In this document: positions 58,629 to 64,000 of the stretch, one piece after another | Position numbering within the stretch: position 1 is the first letter of the stretch | Layout: the number at the start of each line of letters is the position of its first letter | DNA from: CAVSWT01 sp963777515 | GTDB lineage: Bacteria > Bacteroidota > Ignavibacteria > Ignavibacteriales > Ignavibacteriaceae | Length of the DNA: 64,000 bases | Reading direction: 5' to 3' | Assembly: GCA_963777515.1 (NCBI GenBank) | Contig: CAVZQU010000018.1 | Span: 62,001 to 126,000, forward strand | The notes under the pieces: model-generated | Databases searched by the model: none | The model's input: only the letters and a program-made list of their open reading frames with translations | Told to the model about the DNA's origin: nothing | Made by a program: the position numbers and the translations under genes

Positions 58629-60602
58629 TTAAGACGCTTTTAAAGTAAATGAAACATCTGTCCTTTTCCCCAATTCACTATCAATCCAAATTTTCCCACC
58701 ATGTTTTTCCACTATTTCTTTACAAAGAATTAGTCCCAGCCCTGTTCCCTTTTCTTCCATAGTACCAGGAGTAGAATATTGAATATCCACTCTAAAAATT
58801 TTATCCAAATTGTTATTCGGAATGCCAACACCATTATCAGAAACTGTTATCTTTATAGTACCATCAGACCGTTCCGATATAATTTTTACATACCCGTTTC
58901 TAATTGAAAACTTTATGCTGTTTGCAATTAGATTACGCAAAACCAATTCTATCATATTTTTATCAGCACTTACAATTATATTTTTATCAACCTCATTAAA
59001 TAAATGCAAGTTTTTTTGAGCCGCGGTTAATTCAAGTGTTTGAATGGCGTTCTGTATTTCATCATAAAGATTAATATTTTCTAAAGTTAAGTTATAGTTT
59101 TTATTTTGAATCCTCGACCAGTGTAGAAGATTATTTAGAAGCTCAAATTGCTTTTTAAGTGATGTATGAATATCGGCATTGTATTGTTGTATTTCGTCTT
59201 TACTCAAACTTTCAATTTCTTTAGATAAAACATCAGAAAGCCCTAATAATGAATGAAATGGCCCGCGCAAATCGTGAGCAATGATTGAGAAAAATCTATC
59301 CTTGGTTGAATTAATTTCTCTTAACTCTTTATTAAGATCATTAAGCTGTCTATTAACTTTCTTTATATGTAGATATCCCCAAACAATGAGTATTACAATT
59401 ACAAAGGATAGTAATAATGTTATTGTTAGCCATCTAATAAAAGTTTGTTGGTTTTCAATTGCATGCTTTTGTTCATCTTTGATTCCAGCTACTGTATAAG
59501 CAAACTCTGTTTTAGCTACTTTCTTACCTGCTTCAGAAACGTTTAAGCTATCCGAGTAAACTTTGTAAGTAGTGAAATATTCTAAAGCTTTTTTGTAATT
59601 ACCCAATCTTTTATACGCTGTTTGTAAGATGTTTGCTGCCATAGCTACATGAGCAAGAGAATTAATTGAATTACTATACTGCATCGCAATTAAAGCATGA
59701 TCTACTGCAAGTCTATTCTTTCCCCTCCTTAAGTATGAAGTAGCTATTCCGTTTTCTGCTTGTGCAATCCCATTTTTTTCATTCAGATTAGTATAAATTG
59801 TTTTTGCCATCATATAATTATAAAAAGCCTTATCATTATCTCCCATTGAGATATAAACTCTACCAATAATTAAATATATTGCTGCAGCAGATTTATCAAT
59901 ACCCATTTTTTCTGATATCTTTAATGCTTTATTTAATTCATTTAGTGCTTGTTTAAATTTACCCTCACGACTATATATATCTCCAATATTTCCTTTTATA
60001 ATAGAAATACTTATTTGATTATTTGTTTTTATGCGGATTTCAAGCGCTTTGTTTAAGTAATTTAATGCTGTTTCAAAGTCATCCAATGCTAGATAAACCA
60101 AAGCAATATTGTTGTATGAAGTAGCTATCTTAGCCTCATTGCCAATTTCTTCCCGCATCTTCATCGCTTTTATATGATAATCTATGGAAGCAAAATAATC
60201 GCCTTTATAATAATTAATTACACCTAAAACATTTAATGAGGTAGCAATACCGGCTTTATCATTAATATCTTGTCTTATCGATAAAGCCTTTTGGGTATAT
60301 TCTAATGCTTTTGAATTGTCTGAATTAATGTAAAAATAACCTAGGCTTCCATAACAGCTTGCTAGACCTTTTTTATAGTTAATAGCTTCGGCAAGCTCAG
60401 CTCCTCTTGTTGCAAGCTCTATTGCTTTTTTAGTATTAATTAGTTGATATCTATCGGCAAGGTTGTCAAGTGCGTCTACTTTTTCTTCCCCACTTAAATT
60501 CTCAAGTTGTATTTGAAGACTATCTATATAACTTTGCTGGCCATAAAATTTTATAGTAGAAATCAAGAAAAAAAATATTAATATTTTAATCTTTTTATTC
60601 AT
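58629..60602 (-). CDS. TPR-domain sensor histidine kinase (copy 2 of tandem pair)
   Basis: Also 657 residues, with the phosphoacceptor at the same position: His443 in SIIAHDLRGPFH. TPR region (about 40-350), membrane segment about 391-411 and ATPase core line up with copy 1 without a gap. Both are on the minus strand, 129 bases apart. A tandem duplication with substantial divergence, especially in the TPR sensor region, is implied; the two may sense different cues through the same output. Confidence 0.92.
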   Translation of the reverse strand: MNKKIKILIFFFLISTIKFYGQQSYIDSLQIQLENLSGEEKVDALDNLADRYQLINTKKAIELATRGAELAEAINYKKGLASCYGSLGYFYINSDNSKALEYTQKALSIRQDINDKAGIATSLNVLGVINYYKGDYFASIDYHIKAMKMREEIGNEAKIATSYNNIALVYLALDDFETALNYLNKALEIRIKTNNQISISIIKGNIGDIYSREGKFKQALNELNKALKISEKMGIDKSAAAIYLIIGRVYISMGDNDKAFYNYMMAKTIYTNLNEKNGIAQAENGIATSYLRRGKNRLAVDHALIAMQYSNSINSLAHVAMAANILQTAYKRLGNYKKALEYFTTYKVYSDSLNVSEAGKKVAKTEFAYTVAGIKDEQKHAIENQQTFIRWLTITLLLSFVIVILIVWGYLHIKKVNRQLNDLNKELREINSTKDRFFSIIAHDLRGPFHSLLGLSDVLSKEIESLSKDEIQQYNADIHTSLKKQFELLNNLLHWSRIQNKNYNLTLENINLYDEIQNAIQTLELTAAQKNLHLFNEVDKNIIVSADKNMIELVLRNLIANSIKFSIRNGYVKIISERSDGTIKITVSDNGVGIPNNNLDKIFRVDIQYSTPGTMEEKGTGLGLILCKEIVEKHGGKIWIDSELGKRTDVSFTLKAS

Positions 60603-60923
60603 TATATTTTAGTAAAAACTCAATGTTCATTTCTTTAAGACTATAGTTAAACATCTTCCTTCTTCTATTTCTATTAAATGTTGCTAAATTTACTTCCTTA
60701 TATTTTCTATCAATTTATCTTTTCAACTTCTTTATAGATAACTAAATCTTCATAATTATCAATCTTTATTCTAATTATCGAAATAAATTAGTTTAATTTA
60801 ATACTACTTAAATACTGAAATAATTGACACTTAAATTGCTCTCAAATTTTTTCTTTTTTAGTTTTGCATCTATTCTTAATACAAACAATTATTTAATTTG
60901 TTAATGCAGACAATTCCGGCAAA
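60603..60923. other. Gap between the TPR kinases and the MFS exporter
   Basis: Roughly 320 bases of AT-rich DNA without a supported ORF. It divides divergent genes and must hold two promoters; no recognizable operator or repeat. Confidence 0.5.
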
Positions 60924-62150
60924 ATGAAAGATCAACAAACCGCAAAAAAATTAGATAAAAAAAACGATACCGAAAAAACAGCATATTCAATTTTGTTGGC
61001 AATTGGCTTTTCGCATTTGCTTAATGATGTAATGCAATCTCTAATTCCTTCTATTTATCCTATTATAAAAGATTCTTTTAGACTTAACTTTGTGCAAATT
61101 GGCTTAATTACTTTGACTTTTCAATTATCCGCTTCAGTCTTCCAGCCTTTTGTTGGTTTTTATACCGATAAAAAACCGAAACCTTTTTCTCTTACAATAG
61201 GGATGCTTTTCACATTACTAGGTATTATTTTAATTTCTTTTGCAGCATCTTATGAAATACTTTTATTTGCCGTGGCATTAGTAGGAATAGGCTCATCTGT
61301 TTTTCATCCCGAAGCATCACGAGTTGCTCATCTTGCATCGGGCGGAAAAAGAGGTCTGGCACAATCTATATTTCAAGTTGGAGGAAATGCAGGGCGTTCA
61401 ATAGGCCCCTTGTTAGCAGCAATTATCATTGTTCCTTTTGGAAGAATGAGTATTTCGTTCTTCTCTATCTTAGCTATTCTTGCTATAGTAATTTTAATTA
61501 AGATTGGGAATTGGTATAAAAAGAAAAATCAAGAGCATACTTCTGAAAAGAATAATAACGATAACATTGAAATAAATCATACCTTTTCAAAACAAAAAAT
61601 ATTTTTTGTTGTTTTTATTTTATTAACATTAATATTTTCAAAATATATTTATCTAGCTTGTATGACAAGCTTTTTCACATTTTATTTGATAGATAAATTT
61701 CAAGTTTCAGTTCAGACTTCACAAGTATATCTTTTTATATTATTAGCTTCTTCCGCCATTGGAACAATGATCGGCGGGCCATTAAGCGATCGCTTTGGCA
61801 GAAAATATATTATCTGGTTTTCAATTTTAGGTGTCTCTCCTTTTACTATTTTATTACCCTATGCAAATTTATTTTGGACAACAATTTTAACAATAATAAT
61901 TGGAGTAATTCTCGCTTCAGCTTTTCCAACAATCTTGGTTTATGCCCAGGAATTATTACCAGGCAAAGTAGGAATGATTGCAGGATTATTTTTTGGTTTC
62001 GCTTTTGGAATTGCTGGAATAGGCTCAGCAGTTCTTGGTGAGTTAGCTGATCAAACAAGTATAACCTTTATTTTCCAAATTTGTTCCTATCTTCCTTTAA
62101 TCGGCTTAATCACCTGGCTCCTTCCCAAACTTGATATATCAAGACAATAA
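60924..62150 (+). CDS. MFS transporter, fosmidomycin-resistance (Fsr) type
   Basis: 408 residues with 12 hydrophobic segments. FSHLLNDVMQSLIPSIYPIIK, GFYTDKKPKPFSL and VGIGSSVFHPEASRVAHLASGGKRGLAQSIFQVGGNAGRSIGPLL match the Fsr group of efflux proteins; the second half has GGPLSDRFGRKYI. It probably exports a small compound across the inner membrane, driven by protons; the substrate is unknown. Stand-alone gene. Confidence 0.88.
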   Translation: MKDQQTAKKLDKKNDTEKTAYSILLAIGFSHLLNDVMQSLIPSIYPIIKDSFRLNFVQIGLITLTFQLSASVFQPFVGFYTDKKPKPFSLTIGMLFTLLGIILISFAASYEILLFAVALVGIGSSVFHPEASRVAHLASGGKRGLAQSIFQVGGNAGRSIGPLLAAIIIVPFGRMSISFFSILAILAIVILIKIGNWYKKKNQEHTSEKNNNDNIEINHTFSKQKIFFVVFILLTLIFSKYIYLACMTSFFTFYLIDKFQVSVQTSQVYLFILLASSAIGTMIGGPLSDRFGRKYIIWFSILGVSPFTILLPYANLFWTTILTIIIGVILASAFPTILVYAQELLPGKVGMIAGLFFGFAFGIAGIGSAVLGELADQTSITFIFQICSYLPLIGLITWLLPKLDISRQ

Positions 62151-62259
62151 TTTTTACAATAATTTGACTAAATTTAAGAAACAATTCATAGACAGTTTTT
62201 TCAATTAAATCTTCAGATATTTTTGAAAATAAATTTCATTCATAAAATACTTTTGCTTG

Positions 62260-63324
62260 ATGAAGAAAGTTGAAATATTCTTAAAAAATATTTTACTAAA
62301 TATCTTATTATTCATTTCTAATTTTAACAAGAAAAGAAACGGAAAGAATAAAAGAATATCACGCGTATTGTTTATTAGATTAAATAGAATCGGTGACGCT
62401 TTAGTTACTACTCCTCTTTTGCATTTAATCAAAAACAGTCTACATTGCGATATTTATCTTCTTGCGGATAAAAAAAATTATTTTGCTTTTAATAATAACC
62501 CGGATATTGACGAAGTAATTGTATTTGAAAAAGGCCTAAGCGGAATATTTAAGATTCTCAAAACAATTAAACTTGAAAGAATAGACACTATAGTTGATTT
62601 ACATGATGATGTCTCCACAACTGTTAGTTTTTTAATTGCACTGAGCAATGCCTCAAATAAATTTGGATTGGAAAAAGAAAATAAAGTTATCTATACAAAA
62701 ACAGTTGAAAAACTGGATGATGTTAAGTATCATGTAATAGAAAGGTTATTGGAATTAGGTAAATTATTTGACCTTAAAATAAATAATGACAAAGCCAAAG
62801 TTCATTACAGCCCTGAAACAACTTCATTAAATCAAGCAAAAGAATTTATAAATAAAAACTTTGAAAAAAATAAATTTTTAATAGGAATAAATATATCAGC
62901 CGGGAGTGAAGCAAGATTTTGGGGTATAGAAAATTATAAATTGTTAATTGAATTATTAAGTAATCAGGATGTTAATCTTTTAATATTATCAGATCCGAAT
63001 GAATTAAATTCAGCAAAAGAAATATCAGGCAAAAAAGTAAAAATTTACTCAACTGAATCATTTGATAAATTTGCCGCAATGATATTTCAATTAAATTTAC
63101 TAATCAGCCCCGATACTATGGCTGTTCATTTAGCTGCTGCAAATAAAGTGAATGTATTCGGCTTATATGTGCATGATACAAATGCAATGATTTGGTCTCC
63201 TTTCGGCTCAGACTTTGATTTTGTAGAAACAAGTTCACCGGATTTAAAAAATATTTCGTTTGAAGAAGTAAAAAGAAAGTTATTACCTTTTATAGAAAAA
63301 CATTTAATAGGAGTTAAGAATTGA
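62260..63324 (+). CDS. Glycosyltransferase family 9 (heptosyltransferase-like)
   Basis: 354 residues from ATG at 62260 (a TTG immediately before is less likely). RVLFIRLNRIGDALVTTPLLHLIKNSL opens the GT9 fold and LLISPDTMAVHLAAANKVNVFGLYVHDTNAM marks the nucleotide-sugar half. It likely transfers a heptose onto lipid A-core or a related glycan. Its stop overlaps the TTG start of the next GT9 gene. Confidence 0.88.
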   Translation: MKKVEIFLKNILLNILLFISNFNKKRNGKNKRISRVLFIRLNRIGDALVTTPLLHLIKNSLHCDIYLLADKKNYFAFNNNPDIDEVIVFEKGLSGIFKILKTIKLERIDTIVDLHDDVSTTVSFLIALSNASNKFGLEKENKVIYTKTVEKLDDVKYHVIERLLELGKLFDLKINNDKAKVHYSPETTSLNQAKEFINKNFEKNKFLIGINISAGSEARFWGIENYKLLIELLSNQDVNLLILSDPNELNSAKEISGKKVKIYSTESFDKFAAMIFQLNLLISPDTMAVHLAAANKVNVFGLYVHDTNAMIWSPFGSDFDFVETSSPDLKNISFEEVKRKLLPFIEKHLIGVKN

Positions 63325-64000
63325 ATCAGATTTCAGTTCCAAATTGTAAAAGATTTACTGGCTATAAACCTTGCTTCCCGGATCACGATTGCTTAAAGGA
63401 TGGCTGCAAGGATAATATTCCAATTGGCACTAAAATCTTAATAATAAATCTTGATGCAATGGGTGATGTTTTGATGACAACAGCTCAACTTCCAGCATTA
63501 AAACGAAAGTTTCCTGAATCAACAATTTATTGGATTACAGATAAAAATGCAGTAAAGCTGCTTTATGAAAATCAATATATTGACTACATTTTTCCATATA
63601 ACTCTGAATCTATCTCAATCCTAACTGAAATTGAATTTGATTATGTGATGAATTCAGATAAGTCATTAAAATCGTGCGCTTTACTAAATTCAACTAATTC
63701 GAAAAATAAGCTTGGATTTGGACTTAATAAGGATGGTAAAATCATTCCGATAAACAATGGAGCATTATACAATTACCAGCTTGGGATGGATAATCACTTA
63801 AAATTTAGAATAAATCAAAGAACAGGACAAGATTATTTATCAGAGACATTTGAATTAAAAGATTATTTTAAGAGAGATGAATATGTTTTTAATTTTAACA
63901 AAGATGAATTCAATTTTATAGATTCATATAAAAAAGAGATTGGACTGAATGAAAATGATTTTATTATTGGATTTAATACGGGCTGCTCCAATCTTTATCC
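63321..64000 (+). CDS. Glycosyltransferase family 9 with N-terminal Cys motif (cut at right edge)
   Basis: Starts at TTG 63321, overlapping the TGA of the previous gene. Before the GT9 opening KILIINLDAMGDVLMTTAQLPAL comes a 40-residue extension with four cysteines (CKRFTGYKPCFPDHDC...GC), a layout I recall in a subset of GT9 enzymes (CxHFxGxxPCxxHK...CxxC). At least 226 codons are in the window; the gene continues beyond it. It is probably co-transcribed with the previous GT9 for core-polysaccharide assembly. Confidence 0.85.
   Translation, partial: MNQISVPNCKRFTGYKPCFPDHDCLKDGCKDNIPIGTKILIINLDAMGDVLMTTAQLPALKRKFPESTIYWITDKNAVKLLYENQYIDYIFPYNSESISILTEIEFDYVMNSDKSLKSCALLNSTNSKNKLGFGLNKDGKIIPINNGALYNYQLGMDNHLKFRINQRTGQDYLSETFELKDYFKRDEYVFNFNKDEFNFIDSYKKEIGLNENDFIIGFNTGCSNLY

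Overview
The window is AT-rich (roughly one third G+C by eye, not computed) and densely coded, with short intergenic gaps. It looks like an Ignavibacteria/Bacteroidota-type genome. Evidence for this: a secreted protein with a type IX secretion (T9SS) tail of the YPNPFNP class at 53477-54871, a BshB1-type bacillithiol deacetylase, an OmpP1/FadL porin, ExbB/ExbD genes, many lipoprotein signals, and several upstream TATATTTG boxes resembling the Bacteroidota -7 element. No rRNA, tRNA, CRISPR array, prophage or transposase was seen.

Layout. 1-4536 (mostly minus): folP (runs off the left edge), a GNAT acetyltransferase, an esterase and an SGNH lipoprotein, ywbE and a DEAD-box helicase. 4819-9408: an ABC-F ATPase, a ParE/antitoxin pair, a THUMP-domain rRNA methyltransferase and bshB1. 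9629-17041: a secreted amidohydrolase, groES, a glutaredoxin, a large GH2 lipoprotein and tex. 17098-25810 (minus): aminotransferase, HNH endonuclease, acpS, gamma-glutamyltransferase, an MCE (MlaD-like) protein, a CNNM/CorC-type protein, ssb and OmpP1/FadL. 25872-34924 (minus): biotin carrier, accC, mutS2, cvpA, yqeY, two exbD, exbB, an SDR enzyme and an EEP-family lipoprotein. 35035-40500 (minus): a dicarboxylate symporter, pyrophosphatase, an NhaC antiporter and a secreted metallophosphoesterase. 40680-49253 (plus): polA, a VapBC-like pair, a GT9 glycosyltransferase, and a very degraded propeller sensor ending in an intact PAS-SpoIIE phosphatase. 49378-56464: an Ig-like lipoprotein, CPBP protease, Crp/Fnr regulator, a DUF559 nuclease gene between inverted GC-rich repeats, a T9SS cargo protein, and a HipA-like kinase with a DUF3037 partner. 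56526-64000: two tandem TPR histidine kinases, an Fsr-type MFS exporter and two GT9 glycosyltransferases, the last running off the right edge.

A striking window-wide feature is the number of one- or two-base frameshifts in otherwise well-conserved genes (helicase, bshB1, amidohydrolase, ggt, accC, mutS2, cvpA, EEP, metallophosphoesterase, polA). Most lie in or next to short homopolymers. Since polA, accC and mutS2 are unlikely to be dead together, sequencing or assembly indels are the simplest explanation; the sensor at 45582-48107 is far more damaged and may be a true pseudogene.

The most interesting non-routine item is the composite at about 52637-53385: two pairs of inverted GC-rich repeat arms around a small DUF559 (Vsr-like fold) nuclease gene whose stop codon abuts one arm. 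It resembles a REP-like or miniature element with its own nuclease. The HipA-like kinase/DUF3037 pair and the two colinear 657-residue kinases are also worth a second look.
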